A stretch of 64,000 nucleotides of DNA from Grimontia kaedaensis (GTDB taxonomy: Bacteria > Pseudomonadota > Gammaproteobacteria > Enterobacterales > Vibrionaceae), in contig NZ_CP082275.1 in NCBI RefSeq assembly GCF_023746615.1, forward strand, positions 3,472,001 through 3,536,000, given 5' to 3'. The notes beneath the pieces were generated by a model that saw only the letters and a list, made by a program, of their open reading frames with translations, was not told the DNA's origin and searched no databases. The translations under genes were made by a program, and so were the position numbers. This document shows, piece after piece, positions 9,217 to 17,645 of this stretch (position 1 is its first letter; every line of letters begins with the position of its first letter).

Positions 9217-10710
9217 CTACCGTTGCATTTGTTTTATGTTTTTTCCAAGAAAAGGAAGCAAATCACTGGCCACCAGCCCTCGCTCCCCTTCTCGCACAGC
9301 AGTATCTGCCGCGTAGCTATGTAAATAGGTTCCAAAGTGGGCTGATGCTGAAAGCGAGAGCTTTTGCGCCATACATCCAGCAATCACGCCTGTCAGGACA
9401 TCTCCCATGCCGCCACTGGCCATTCCGGGGTTTCCTGCATCAATGATGCTTAAAGTGCAGCCATCATAAACGATTGTGCCTGCGCCTTTAAGCACCACTA
9501 CACCGCCATAGCGTTTATGTAGTTCTTTGACGGCAGAAAAACGATCCCGTTCAATTTCTATTACGCTGGATCTCAATAAATTTGCGGCTTCTCCGGGATG
9601 CGGCGTCAAAACCCAGTGATCATTGTGTTTGGGAGCGTCCGCCAGCAGGTTAAGTGCATCAGCATCAACGACCATTGGTCGTCCGCTTGCAATAGCGGTA
9701 TCAAATAGCTTTTCGGCCCAAGCACTTTTCCCAAGACCAGGACCTATGGCAATAACATCAGCCCAAGCCAGAATCCCGCGAAGCGTTTCAATGGTTTCGC
9801 TTTCGTGCCACCAGCGCGTCATCAGTTCTGGTTGGCGTGCCAACAAAGCAGGAACATGACTCTCATCAGTCACTACTGCAACTAATCCCGCTCCGCTTCG
9901 CAATGTCGCCTGACCACTCAGGATAATGGCACCGCCCATTCCTTTTTGACCACCCACACAAATCACACGCCCGGCATGGCCTTTATACGCGCTGTCCTTA
10001 CGCTTAGGTTCCAGTTCAACAGCTTGAGAAAGCGTCAGCAGTGTAGACGAAGCAGGGATATGCGCAGCAAACTCCTCTCCAATACCCAAACCGTCATAGA
10101 GAATGTCACCACAATGATCGCGCGCCTTGCCGGTAAAGAGGCCTTGCTTCAACCCTACAAAGCTAACCGTACAATCTGCAATGACGGCCTCACCCCAGAC
10201 GTGTCCGGTATCCGCATCCAAGCCACTGGGAAGATCCACCGCGATCTTGGGGCAGTTAATCGCATTGATAGCACTAACTGCTAACAGGTATGCGCTGGAT
10301 AAATCGCGGCTGAGCCCGGTACCAAAGAGCGCATCAACAACCACGTCATAATTGTCGCTTGGCAAAGTGCCTTGCAAAATCAAACCACCAGCAGCCACAA
10401 ACTTCTGCTGCGCTTTTAACGCATCACCAACGACAGTAGAAGGGTCTGCCACCGATAACAGTGTCACTGACATCCTGGCTTCCAGAGCGAGCCTGGCGAT
10501 CACATAACCATCACCGCCATTATTGCCGCTGCCACAACACACAAGGATCGATTCTGCATCAGGCCAACGCTCTTTCATCGTGTCAAAAACAGAAAAACCC
10601 GCAAGTTCCATCAGGTTGTACATTTCCACACCAAGATCCGCTGCGATCTTGCGCTCTCCGTCTCTGACCTGATCCGATCGGTAAAGTGAGTGTGGTAGAC
10701 TTGCGCTCAT
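9217..10710 (-). CDS. nnr: Nnr, bifunctional NAD(P)H-hydrate repair enzyme
   Basis: A 497-residue fusion protein that repairs hydrated NAD(P)H. The N-terminal half (about 1-215) is the NAD(P)HX epimerase (YjeF_N fold, with the CGSGNNGGDGYVIAR motif). The C-terminal half (about 220-497) is the ADP-dependent dehydratase of the ribokinase-like YjeF_C family, with the PHPGEAA and GNPGMASGGMGDVLTG motifs. It is the first gene of the minus-strand operon and starts back to back with queG, with only 23 bases between the two start codons. The promoters must therefore overlap the coding regions. Confidence 0.96.
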   Translation of the reverse strand: MSASLPHSLYRSDQVRDGERKIAADLGVEMYNLMELAGFSVFDTMKERWPDAESILVCCGSGNNGGDGYVIARLALEARMSVTLLSVADPSTVVGDALKAQQKFVAAGGLILQGTLPSDNYDVVVDALFGTGLSRDLSSAYLLAVSAINAINCPKIAVDLPSGLDADTGHVWGEAVIADCTVSFVGLKQGLFTGKARDHCGDILYDGLGIGEEFAAHIPASSTLLTLSQAVELEPKRKDSAYKGHAGRVICVGGQKGMGGAIILSGQATLRSGAGLVAVVTDESHVPALLARQPELMTRWWHESETIETLRGILAWADVIAIGPGLGKSAWAEKLFDTAIASGRPMVVDADALNLLADAPKHNDHWVLTPHPGEAANLLRSSVIEIERDRFSAVKELHKRYGGVVVLKGAGTIVYDGCTLSIIDAGNPGMASGGMGDVLTGVIAGCMAQKLSLSASAHFGTYLHSYAADTAVREGERGLVASDLLPFLGKNIKQMQR

Positions 10711-10733
10711 CTTTGTTTTTCCTTGCTGATCTT

Positions 10734-11888
10734 ATGCCTGAGTCCCGATCTTTATCGTCGATCAATTTTACCCAACTTGCTGAAAATATCAGGCAATGGG
10801 GACATGAACTAGGATTTCAGCATATTGGGATCACCGATGTTGATCTCAGTCAGCATGAAGCACAGTTGCAACGCTGGCTCGATAACGGCTATCACGGGGA
10901 AATGGACTGGATGGCACGCCATGGCATGATGCGTGCCCGTCCTCAGGAACTGGTTGAAGGCACAGTCCGCGTGATCAGTGCCAGAATGAATTACCTTCCG
11001 CCAGATGCCGGGTTCGCCAAAACATTGGAAACTCCCTCTCTCGCCTATATCAGTCGTTATGCGCTTGGCCGTGACTACCACAAACTCATCCGCAACCGCC
11101 TGAAAAAATTAGGACAGCGAATCGAGGAAGAAGTAGGGAAATTCGGCTATCGACCGTTTGTCGATTCCGCCCCGGTTCTGGAACGTCCACTGGCAGAGAA
11201 GGCCGGTCTTGGCTGGACAGGCAAGCATTCGCTGCTGCTCAGTGAAGACGTCGGTTCCTGGTTTTTTCTGGGCGAACTGCTGATTGATCTGCCCTTACCA
11301 GTGGATGAGCCGATAGAAAGCCAGTGTGGCAAGTGCGTAGCATGTATCACCTCTTGCCCCACAGATGCCATTGTTGGAGACACCATTGTCGATGCCAGAC
11401 GTTGTATTTCTTACCTCACGATTGAGCTTGATGGTGAAATCCCAGAAGAGTTTCGCGAGGCGATGGGGAACCGAATCTATGGCTGTGATGACTGCCAGTT
11501 GGTTTGTCCATACAACCGCGAAGCTGAGTTAACCAACGAGTCTGATTTTTATGGGCGAGAGAGCTTGGTCCAGCAACCTCTGAAAACGTTGTTCAGCTGG
11601 GATGAATCCACATTTTTGAAAGAAACTGAGGGTTCGGCCATTCGCCGTATAGGCCACGAAAAATGGCGCCGTAACCTCTCTGTGGCCATGGGAAATGCCC
11701 CTTATGATCCAGAGATTATTGAACTTTTGGAATCGGCCAAAGGATTCTCTGCTATGCTTGATCAGCACCTTGATTGGGCGCTTGAACAACAGATTAAACG
11801 CCGAAATGAACATGCTGTTGATGTTCTGCCTTCCTCAACCAAGAGGTTGGTCAGAATCGTTCAGAAAGGTCTACCAAGGGATGCCTAA
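10734..11888 (+). CDS. queG: QueG, epoxyqueuosine reductase
   Basis: A 384-residue cobalamin- and iron-sulfur-dependent enzyme that reduces epoxyqueuosine to queuosine in tRNA. Two ferredoxin-like 4Fe-4S motifs are visible, CGKCVACITSCP (about residues 197-208) and GCDDCQLVCPYN (about 248-259). The DUF1730 N-terminal domain carries the RYALGRDYHKL block. I start at the ATG at 10734; a longer reading from a GTG at 10686 would overlap nnr and has no support. It diverges from nnr and is followed by a long non-coding stretch and the tRNA-Gly array, as in E. coli. Confidence 0.95.
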   Translation: MPESRSLSSINFTQLAENIRQWGHELGFQHIGITDVDLSQHEAQLQRWLDNGYHGEMDWMARHGMMRARPQELVEGTVRVISARMNYLPPDAGFAKTLETPSLAYISRYALGRDYHKLIRNRLKKLGQRIEEEVGKFGYRPFVDSAPVLERPLAEKAGLGWTGKHSLLLSEDVGSWFFLGELLIDLPLPVDEPIESQCGKCVACITSCPTDAIVGDTIVDARRCISYLTIELDGEIPEEFREAMGNRIYGCDDCQLVCPYNREAELTNESDFYGRESLVQQPLKTLFSWDESTFLKETEGSAIRRIGHEKWRRNLSVAMGNAPYDPEIIELLESAKGFSAMLDQHLDWALEQQIKRRNEHAVDVLPSSTKRLVRIVQKGLPRDA

Positions 11889-12465
11889 GCGCAATCGTGC
11901 GGTAGTGGAAAGTCACCTATCTGCTCAAAATTAATGCAAAAACAAGACATAGATTCACTTCTTCTGCGAAATGTGGAAAACCTTTTCAGTACGCTATAAA
12001 ACAGTGCATGCTGATAAAGTTAAACACACTCTGTGAATAATCTCAGATGAAAGTCACGAAAGGTGATGAAACTGGGGATAATCTTTTGAAAATATTGAAA
12101 CTCAAAACTTTAAAACCATTAAAAACATAGAGTTACAATGAAAACAATTCACAGGGATCAGTTTTCCACCGATCAACAACCGCACAAATAACTCTGAGTA
12201 ACGTCACATCTTCTGATATTCATCAACGGCTTTACCCACAAGCTAGGCTTTGTGGATAACTCTGTTAAGAAACACGATAAAAAGGTGCTCAAAGTGCGAT
12301 GCAGACACATTCGCTGCAAAAACTCATTCAGATTGTATTTGGGCTAGACCTTGCCCGGAGATAATGCTTCACAGCATTAAAGACAACGACCCGCTACACC
12401 CTAAAAATAACTGGTGCATTCAATGCGGAGTGTTGGTGCTTACAGATGATGTTCTGTAAGAAATT
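11889..12465. other. datA: datA-like DnaA-box cluster in the queG/tRNA-Gly gap
   Basis: This 577-base stretch has no convincing gene. It holds DnaA-box-like 9-mers: exact matches to TTATNCACA on the minus strand at 12032-12040 (TTATTCACA) and 12251-12259 (TTATCCACA), and one-mismatch matches at 11972-11980 (minus), 12073-12081 (minus) and 12232-12240 (plus). Weaker two-mismatch candidates are at 12145-12153 and 12162-12170. A weak IHF-like site lies at 12221-12233, directly beside the box at 12232. In E. coli the datA locus, which promotes DnaA-ATP hydrolysis, lies near queG and the glyVXY tRNAs. The position and the boxes agree. The function here is inferred. Confidence 0.6.
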
Positions 12466-12540
12466 TGGAGCGACACATGAGGTTCCTACTCTCAAGGCAA
12501 AAGACGTGATCTCAACCTTGGCTTGATACCTGCTGTAGCG
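12466..12540 (-). pseudogene. Decayed tRNA-Gly copy
   Basis: This stretch begins with the same TGG (CCA end) and acceptor/T-arm bases as the five intact tRNA-Gly genes: about 24 of its first 26 bases match. It then carries an insertion of about 13 bases. The match resumes over the anticodon 3' side (CGTGATCTCAACCTTGG, to about 12521), and the D-arm and 5' acceptor strand are lost. It cannot fold as a tRNA. It sits at the 3' end of the array and looks like a dead sixth copy. Confidence 0.75.
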
Positions 12541-12558
12541 CACTTCCAAATGGAAGTT

Positions 12559-12634
12559 TGGAGCGACACACGAGGTTCGAACTCGTGACCTCAACCTTGG
12601 CAAGGTTGCGCTCTACCAGCTGAGCTAGTGTCGC
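12559..12634 (-). tRNA. tRNA-Gly(GCC), copy 1
   Basis: A 76-base cloverleaf with the CCA end encoded. The acceptor stem GCGACAC pairs with GTGTCGC, and the anticodon loop TTGCCAA gives anticodon GCC. It is identical to the other four copies and is the last intact gene in the direction of transcription. Confidence 0.97.
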
Positions 12635-12718
12635 ATTCAAAGAGCGTCCGAAATGCTTCGGTAAATTTGAATCAAACGGCTAAATTTGCCATTCGAGCTT
12701 TCTTATCGAAAGAAAATT

Positions 12719-12794
12719 TGGAGCGACACACGAGGTTCGAACTCGTGACCTCAACCTTGGCAAGGTTGCGCTCTACCAGCTGAGCTAGTGTCGC
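12719..12794 (-). tRNA. tRNA-Gly(GCC), copy 2
   Basis: Identical 76-base tRNA-Gly with anticodon GCC and encoded CCA, 84 bases from copy 1. Confidence 0.97.
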
Positions 12795-12880
12795 TTTTTG
12801 TTCCAACAGTGTTGGATTATTTTTTGTTTTTAGCAGGTTAGGCTTAGCCTGTTCTGCGCTTCCCGAAGGAAATCAAAATT

Positions 12881-12956
12881 TGGAGCGACACACGAGGTTC
12901 GAACTCGTGACCTCAACCTTGGCAAGGTTGCGCTCTACCAGCTGAGCTAGTGTCGC
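12881..12956 (-). tRNA. tRNA-Gly(GCC), copy 3
   Basis: Identical 76-base tRNA-Gly with anticodon GCC and encoded CCA, 86 bases from copy 2. Confidence 0.97.
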
Positions 12957-12995
12957 ATTGTTCATCCGACAATCAATCGGAATCATTTCAAATTT

Positions 12996-13071
12996 TGGAG
13001 CGACACACGAGGTTCGAACTCGTGACCTCAACCTTGGCAAGGTTGCGCTCTACCAGCTGAGCTAGTGTCGC
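12996..13071 (-). tRNA. tRNA-Gly(GCC), copy 4
   Basis: Identical 76-base tRNA-Gly with anticodon GCC and encoded CCA. The spacer to copy 3 and the spacer to copy 5 are nearly the same (both contain TCATCCGAC.ATCAATCGG), which suggests a recent duplication of a tRNA-plus-spacer unit. Confidence 0.97.
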
Positions 13072-13109
13072 ATAGATCATCCGACGATCAATCGGATCAT
13101 TCAAATTTT

Positions 13110-13185
13110 TGGAGCGACACACGAGGTTCGAACTCGTGACCTCAACCTTGGCAAGGTTGCGCTCTACCAGCTGAGCTAGTGTCGC
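13110..13185 (-). tRNA. tRNA-Gly(GCC), copy 5
   Basis: Identical 76-base tRNA-Gly with anticodon GCC and encoded CCA. It is the first gene of the array, about 35 bases downstream of the promoter at 13221-13248. Confidence 0.97.
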
Positions 13186-13220
13186 TTTATCAAAGACATT
13201 TGTCTCTGTCAGGGCTGCGA

Positions 13221-13248
13221 ATTATACGAAGAAAAATCGCGGATGCAA
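13221..13248 (-). promoter_or_regulatory. Promoter of the tRNA-Gly array
   Basis: On the minus strand a TTGCAT -35 element (13243-13248) and a perfect TATAAT -10 element (13221-13226) are 16 bases apart. The following bases are GC-rich (TCGCAGCCC), the discriminator type seen at stringently controlled stable-RNA promoters. It points at copy 5 of the array. Confidence 0.75.
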
Positions 13249-13298
13249 TACTCTGAATCCAGAATTTTTGATTTTTCTTCGCATTGGTTATTTTGCCG

Positions 13299-13844
13299 TC
13301 AGATCGTAAAGATCTTGCTCCGGTAGTAACGAAGTTCCTCAATTGACTCCCGAATATCATCCAGTGCCAAATGAGTCCCTTGTTTTTTGATTCCTGACAG
13401 AACTTCAGGTTCCCAGCGACGAACCAACTCTTTGATCGTGCTGACGTCGACAGTACGATAATGGAAAAAGCGTTCCAGTTCAGGCATATGTTTATAGAGG
13501 AAACGGCGATCCTGACCAACACTGTTGCCACAAATCGGCGACACACCAGCAGGCACCCAGTCTTGCAGGAAAGCGATCGTTTGTTTGATCGCATCAGTTT
13601 CGCTTACTGTGCTTGCTTTTACACGATCCACCAGCCCGCTGCCGGTGTGAGTATTGGTGCACCAGTCGTCCATTTTCTCCAGTTCTTCATCAGACTGGTG
13701 AATGGCGAGCACAGGCCCTTCAGCTAACACATTAAGTTCAGCATCTGTTACAACGGTAGCGATCTCAATGACTTTATGTACTTCTGGGTCGAGCCCTGTC
13801 ATTTCGAGATCAATCCAGATTAAATTCTTATCGCTGAAAGACAT
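13299..13844 (-). CDS. orn: Orn, oligoribonuclease
   Basis: A 181-residue DEDDh 3'-5' exonuclease that clears dinucleotides and short RNA oligomers, including pGpG from cyclic-di-GMP turnover. The catalytic motifs are visible: IDLEMTGLDP (DxE, about residues 11-20), the SPICGNSVGQDRRFL block with the second Asp, and HLALDDIRES with the final His and Asp. The length is normal. It is upstream of the tRNA-Gly array, as in E. coli, and divergent from rsgA. Confidence 0.97.
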   Translation of the reverse strand: MSFSDKNLIWIDLEMTGLDPEVHKVIEIATVVTDAELNVLAEGPVLAIHQSDEELEKMDDWCTNTHTGSGLVDRVKASTVSETDAIKQTIAFLQDWVPAGVSPICGNSVGQDRRFLYKHMPELERFFHYRTVDVSTIKELVRRWEPEVLSGIKKQGTHLALDDIRESIEELRYYRSKIFTI

Positions 13845-13875
13845 CCAAATTGCCTATTTTCCAAGTAAACCATGT

Positions 13876-13903
13876 ATCATACTTAGCCTGACATGAAAGC
13901 CAA
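13876..13903 (-). promoter_or_regulatory. Candidate orn promoter
   Basis: On the minus strand TTGGCT (13898-13903) and TATGAT (13876-13881) are separated by 16 bases, about 31 bases before the orn start codon. This is a fair sigma-70 match, not tested. Confidence 0.5.
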
Positions 13904-13922
13904 CTAAACTAGCGACATTCTC

Positions 13923-14975
13923 GTGGCAAAAAAGAAAAAGCTCACAAAAGGCCAGTTACGCCGAGTACGGACAAATCAAAAAAAACGCATCGACCGCCAG
14001 CATGAAGAGGTCCAATGGGACGAATCTCTGCTTGAGTCTGCCCGTGAAGGGGTGGTGATCACCCGTTTCGGTCAGCACGCTGACATCGAAGATACTCAAA
14101 CTGGCATCATCCACCGTTGCAACCTTCGCCGCTCTATCGAAAGCTTGGTGACCGGCGACAAAGTTGTCTGGCGTCCAGGCGTGGAAACACTGCAAGGCAT
14201 TGCCGGCGTTGTGGAAGCTGCTCATGAACGCCACTCAGTGCTTACCCGTCCTGATTACTATGACGGCGTCAAACCGGTCGCGGCCAATATTGATCAGGTG
14301 GTGATCGTTTCCGCGATATTACCCGAATTGTCTACGAACATTATAGACCGTTACCTGATCGCTACCGAACAGGTTGGCTTCAAGCCCCTTATCGTAATCA
14401 ACAAGATTGATTTGTTGGACGCTGAAGGCCTTGAAATGGTTAAGAATATCCTCGCTTTGTATGCCGAAATTGGCTACGAAGTATTGATGGTTAGCCAGAA
14501 AAGCGGTGAAGGCGTCGACGAGCTGAAAGCGCGTTTGGCTGATGGCACCAGCATTTTCGTGGGCCAATCCGGCGTAGGTAAATCCAGCCTGGTGAATGCC
14601 CTGCTTCCTGAAGTGAATGCCGATATCGGTGAAGTTTCTGAAAACTCAGGGCTTGGCCAACACACCACCACGACAGCGCGTTTGTATCACTTCCCTGATG
14701 GTGGCGATCTGATTGATAGTCCTGGGGTACGTGAATTCGGTCTTTGGCATTTAGAGCCTGAGCAGGTAACTCAAGGCTTCAAAGAATTCCGCGAATTTCT
14801 CGGAGGCTGTAAGTTCCGCGACTGCAAACACAAAGACGATCCAGGTTGTCTGCTGCGAGAAGCAGTAGAAGACGGCAAGATCAGTGTTGAACGTTTCGAG
14901 AGCTACCACAAAATCATCGACAGCATGTCTGAGATGAAGGCAAATCGTCAGTTTTCACGCAATAAAGAAAACTGA
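13923..14975 (+). CDS. rsgA: RsgA, small ribosomal subunit biogenesis GTPase
   Basis: A 350-residue circularly permuted GTPase that helps late 30S maturation. It starts with GTG at 13923, and the first 30 residues are very basic (AKKKKLTKGQLRRVR), typical of the family. An OB-fold (about 40-110) comes first, then the G motifs in permuted order: NKIDLL (G4), then the P-loop GQSGVGKSS (about residue 215) and DSPGVREFG (G3). A C-terminal zinc finger follows (CKFRDCKHKDDPGC, about 297-310). It diverges from orn and precedes psd. Confidence 0.97.
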   Translation: MAKKKKLTKGQLRRVRTNQKKRIDRQHEEVQWDESLLESAREGVVITRFGQHADIEDTQTGIIHRCNLRRSIESLVTGDKVVWRPGVETLQGIAGVVEAAHERHSVLTRPDYYDGVKPVAANIDQVVIVSAILPELSTNIIDRYLIATEQVGFKPLIVINKIDLLDAEGLEMVKNILALYAEIGYEVLMVSQKSGEGVDELKARLADGTSIFVGQSGVGKSSLVNALLPEVNADIGEVSENSGLGQHTTTTARLYHFPDGGDLIDSPGVREFGLWHLEPEQVTQGFKEFREFLGGCKFRDCKHKDDPGCLLREAVEDGKISVERFESYHKIIDSMSEMKANRQFSRNKEN

Positions 14976-15004
14976 TCCATTTAGCTCAACTACACATCAA
15001 CTGG

Positions 15005-15045
15005 TTAGCGGCCTGTTAATTTTGTAAACTAGGCCGCTTTTTAAA
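15005..15045 (+). terminator. Terminator after rsgA
   Basis: The arms AGCGGCCT (15007-15014) and AGGCCGCT (15031-15038) form an 8-base-pair stem with a 16-base AT-rich loop, followed by TTTTAAA. It separates rsgA from psd. Confidence 0.65.
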
Positions 15046-15088
15046 TTCCAGGCCCGTTCTCGGGCGCATACGAGTTAGGAAAATAACC

Positions 15089-16000
15089 GTGTCTAACGAT
15101 TTAAAAATTGGCCTGCAGTACTGCATGCCAAAACACCTGCTGACCCGACTTGTTGGCAAACTGGCAGCAGCTAAAGCCGGCTTTCTGACAACGGCTGTGA
15201 TCAAGTGGTTTATCCGCCAGTACAAGGTGGAAATGAACGAAGCTAAGAACCCCGATCCAAAAAGCTATCCAACCTTTAATGACTTCTTCGTCCGCGAATT
15301 AAAAGACGGCGCACGCCCTCTGAATGACGAAGCAAGCGTGATTGCCCACCCTGCCGATGCATGTGTGAGCCAAGCTGGCCCAATTGAAAAAGGCCGTCTG
15401 ATTCAAGCGAAAGGCCACACCTTTGACGCCTGCGAACTGCTTGGCGGCGACGCCAAGCTGGCGGAAGAGTTTACTGATGGCGACTTCGCCACGCTGTACC
15501 TGTCACCACGTGATTACCACCGTGTTCACATGCCATGTGACGGCACGCTGCGCCAGATGATTTACGTACCGGGCGACCTGTTCTCCGTCAACCCGCTGAC
15601 CGCAGAAAACGTGCCTAACCTGTTCGCACGTAACGAGCGCGTGGTATGTATTTTCGATACTGCTTTCGGTCCAATGGCGCACATTCTGGTTGGCGCGACC
15701 ATTGTCGGCAGCATTGAAACGGTTTGGTCAGGCACGGTGACACCACCTACTGGCCAGAGCATCCGCCGCTGGGATTACCCAGCAGAAGGCGAGCAAGCTA
15801 TCACGCTGAAAAAAGGCGAAGAGATGGGTCGCTTCAAGCTGGGTTCAACCGTGATCAACCTGTTCCCGAAAGGCGCGATCACCTTTGATGACGCTATCAT
15901 TCCTGGCAAACCAACCCGCATGGGTGAGGTTTACGCTCGCCAAAACGGTGTTGAAGCATCAGCTGAGACAGAAAGCGACGAAGCGCAAATCGCCGAATAA
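15089..16000 (+). CDS. psd: Psd, phosphatidylserine decarboxylase proenzyme
   Basis: A 303-residue pyruvoyl-dependent membrane enzyme that turns phosphatidylserine into phosphatidylethanolamine. The autocleavage site LGST is present near residue 252 (FKLGSTVINLF). Cleavage there makes the beta chain and the pyruvoyl alpha chain. The conserved HMPCDG and PRDYHRVH segments are also seen. I use the GTG start at 15089, preceded by TAGGAAAA. A Glu/Asp/Ala-rich tail ends the protein. It follows rsgA, as in other gamma-proteobacteria. Confidence 0.96.
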   Translation: MSNDLKIGLQYCMPKHLLTRLVGKLAAAKAGFLTTAVIKWFIRQYKVEMNEAKNPDPKSYPTFNDFFVRELKDGARPLNDEASVIAHPADACVSQAGPIEKGRLIQAKGHTFDACELLGGDAKLAEEFTDGDFATLYLSPRDYHRVHMPCDGTLRQMIYVPGDLFSVNPLTAENVPNLFARNERVVCIFDTAFGPMAHILVGATIVGSIETVWSGTVTPPTGQSIRRWDYPAEGEQAITLKKGEEMGRFKLGSTVINLFPKGAITFDDAIIPGKPTRMGEVYARQNGVEASAETESDEAQIAE

Positions 16001-16033
16001 GCAAACTGGTCACACAAACTGTGATCTGTAACG

Positions 16034-16058
16034 AAAAGGGCAGCGATGCCCTTTTTTT
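16034..16058 (+). terminator. Intrinsic terminator after psd
   Basis: The stem AAAAGGGCA / TGCCCTTTT with a 4-base loop is followed by a run of T. It ends the psd transcript. Confidence 0.8.
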
Positions 16059-16114
16059 GTGCCCAAAGTTTATCCAAACACAGAGTATTTTCTCTGCCAC
16101 TCCGTATCCTGTAG

Positions 16115-16600
16115 CTCGTACTGAGCGGCATCATGGGCATGGAAGAGTTGAAACTCATTAACTGGGATGAGCTTTGGCTGGTTGCCGGTGGTATCGCGAT
16201 TGGTCTGGCGCTCGACAAAACCGGGCTGGCCGCTGCGCTGGCTCATGCCGTGGATTACGATGCCTTATCGCCACTCGCCGTGGTACTGACGCTCTCTATG
16301 ATTTGCTGGCTGATGGCGAATTTCATGTCCAACACGGCCACAGCCAACCTCCTGATGCCGATTGCCGCAGCGGTTGCGATGTCGATGGACAGCCTTGTTT
16401 CTGTCGGCGGCATTCAGGGACTTCTTGTCATCGTTGCCTTCTCAGCATCTCTTGGCATGATCCTTCCTGTATCAACCCCACCAAACAGTCTGGCTTACTC
16501 CACAGGTCTGATTGAGAGCAAAGATATGGCGAAAGTCGGTCTAATTGTGGGCCTGGTTGGCCTTGCGATTGTCTTCGCCGCGCTGCTCGTCCTAAACTGA
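16115..16600 (+). pseudogene. Truncated SLC13 (DASS) anion/sodium symporter, C-terminal part
   Basis: The reading frame matches only the C-terminal third of divalent anion:sodium symporters. It contains the second SNT substrate/sodium motif (FMSNTATANLLMP) and the PVSTPPNSLAYSTG segment, with four or five transmembrane helices. Full members have about 450-480 residues; this has about 160. The frame continues upstream of the first ATG (16133) with plausible family residues (LVLSGIMG) until a TAG at 16112, so the N-terminal part is lost rather than just missed. A short protein could still be made from 16133, but it should not transport on its own. Confidence 0.75.
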
Positions 16601-16613
16601 TCCCATCTATTTG

Positions 16614-16642
16614 CGGGGAAAGTGCACTGAGCACTTTTCCCG
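16614..16642 (+). terminator. Hairpin after the SLC13 remnant
   Basis: The arms GGGAAAGTGC and GCACTTTTCCC form a strong stem with a 5-base loop but no T-run follows. It may be the old terminator of the transporter gene. Confidence 0.4.
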
Positions 16643-16701
16643 CCTGGCTTCAGCGGATAAACTCGCGCTCCTTTCCGGTTCTTTAAGTTAAAGGTGTCAT
16701 C

Positions 16702-17592
16702 TTGGGTTACGAATGGCTCGCGCTCGGCGCTGCCTTCCTGTGGGGTATTTCCAGCCTGATTTCGGTCACGCCTGCGCGTCACTTGGGCAGCTTTGCTTAT
16801 AGTCGCTGGCGGATGGCATGTGTGTCAGTGATGCTGACAACACTGGCCTTGTTTACAGGTGGCTGGGCAACCGTCTCATCCGATATTCTCTGGCCGATGG
16901 CACTGTCTGGCCTTATAGGGATCTTTATTGGCGATACCGCCCTGTTTGGCTGTATGAACCGAATAGGACCCCGACGCTCTGGCCTCTTGTATTCCTGTCA
17001 TGCAGTTTTTTCTGCTCTGCTTGGCATCTGGCTGTTTGGTGAAACGCTAGAAGGGATCCGCCTGCTCGGTGCCATTCTGGTGTTCTCTGGAGTGATGATT
17101 GCGGTCTTTTTCCGCCAAAGTGGTAATGCCCATCAATGGGAAGAAACCAAAGGCAACACCTGGGTGGCTGTCGGTCTGGGTTTAACCGCAGCGCTTTGTC
17201 AGTCGCTGGGTGGGGTCATTGCCAAGCCTGTTTTAACCCAAGGTGTCGATCCCATTGCCGCTTCCGCTATCCGGATGATCGCGGCTTTCCTTGCCCACGG
17301 CACACTGATTTTCCTCCAGATACGTGTCGCACAACCCGTTAACCCGATCAACTGGCGTATCTTCGGTATGGTTGTCGTGAATGGCTTTCTGGCGATGTCG
17401 GTCGGTATGACCCTGATTATGTATGCGCTGAAATGGGGAGAAGTCGGCATGGTCGCGCTACTGTCTTCCACGACACCGGTAATGATTCTGCCGTTGATTT
17501 GGCTATTTACCCGCGTGCGCCCAGCACCAAGCGCTTGGTTAGGTGCGGCGCTCGCCGTTATTGGCGCTGGTCTTATCGTTACCACTAGCTGA
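16702..17592 (+). CDS. EamA/DMT-family transporter
   Basis: A 296-residue inner-membrane protein of the drug/metabolite transporter superfamily. It has ten predicted transmembrane helices in two EamA repeats (about 1-138 and 150-296). The start is a TTG at 16702, with AAGGTG five bases upstream; I see no better start. The substrate is not evident from sequence; relatives export amino acids, sugars or metabolites. It is convergent with epmA and shares a bidirectional terminator with it. Confidence 0.85.
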   Translation: MGYEWLALGAAFLWGISSLISVTPARHLGSFAYSRWRMACVSVMLTTLALFTGGWATVSSDILWPMALSGLIGIFIGDTALFGCMNRIGPRRSGLLYSCHAVFSALLGIWLFGETLEGIRLLGAILVFSGVMIAVFFRQSGNAHQWEETKGNTWVAVGLGLTAALCQSLGGVIAKPVLTQGVDPIAASAIRMIAAFLAHGTLIFLQIRVAQPVNPINWRIFGMVVVNGFLAMSVGMTLIMYALKWGEVGMVALLSSTTPVMILPLIWLFTRVRPAPSAWLGAALAVIGAGLIVTTS

Positions 17593-17600
17593 TGGTTTCC

Positions 17601-17639
17601 CAATAAAAAACGCCGCATGATGCGGCGTTTTTTATTGGC
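17601..17639. terminator. Bidirectional terminator between the EamA gene and epmA
   Basis: A perfect palindromic stem (ACGCCGCAT / ATGCGGCGT) is flanked by A-tract and T-tract, so it works in both directions for the two convergent genes. Confidence 0.9.
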
Positions 17640-17645
17640 TTGGGA

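Noticed and set aside
12250..12459. A 69-residue reading frame on the plus strand with several Cys and His residues.
   Set aside because: It lies in the DnaA-box region, has no visible ribosome-binding site and no family features. It is most likely chance.
12559..13185. Regular 76-base repeats with variable spacers, resembling a CRISPR array.
   Set aside because: The repeats fold as complete tRNA-Gly cloverleaves with encoded CCA. The spacers are uneven in length and there are no cas genes.
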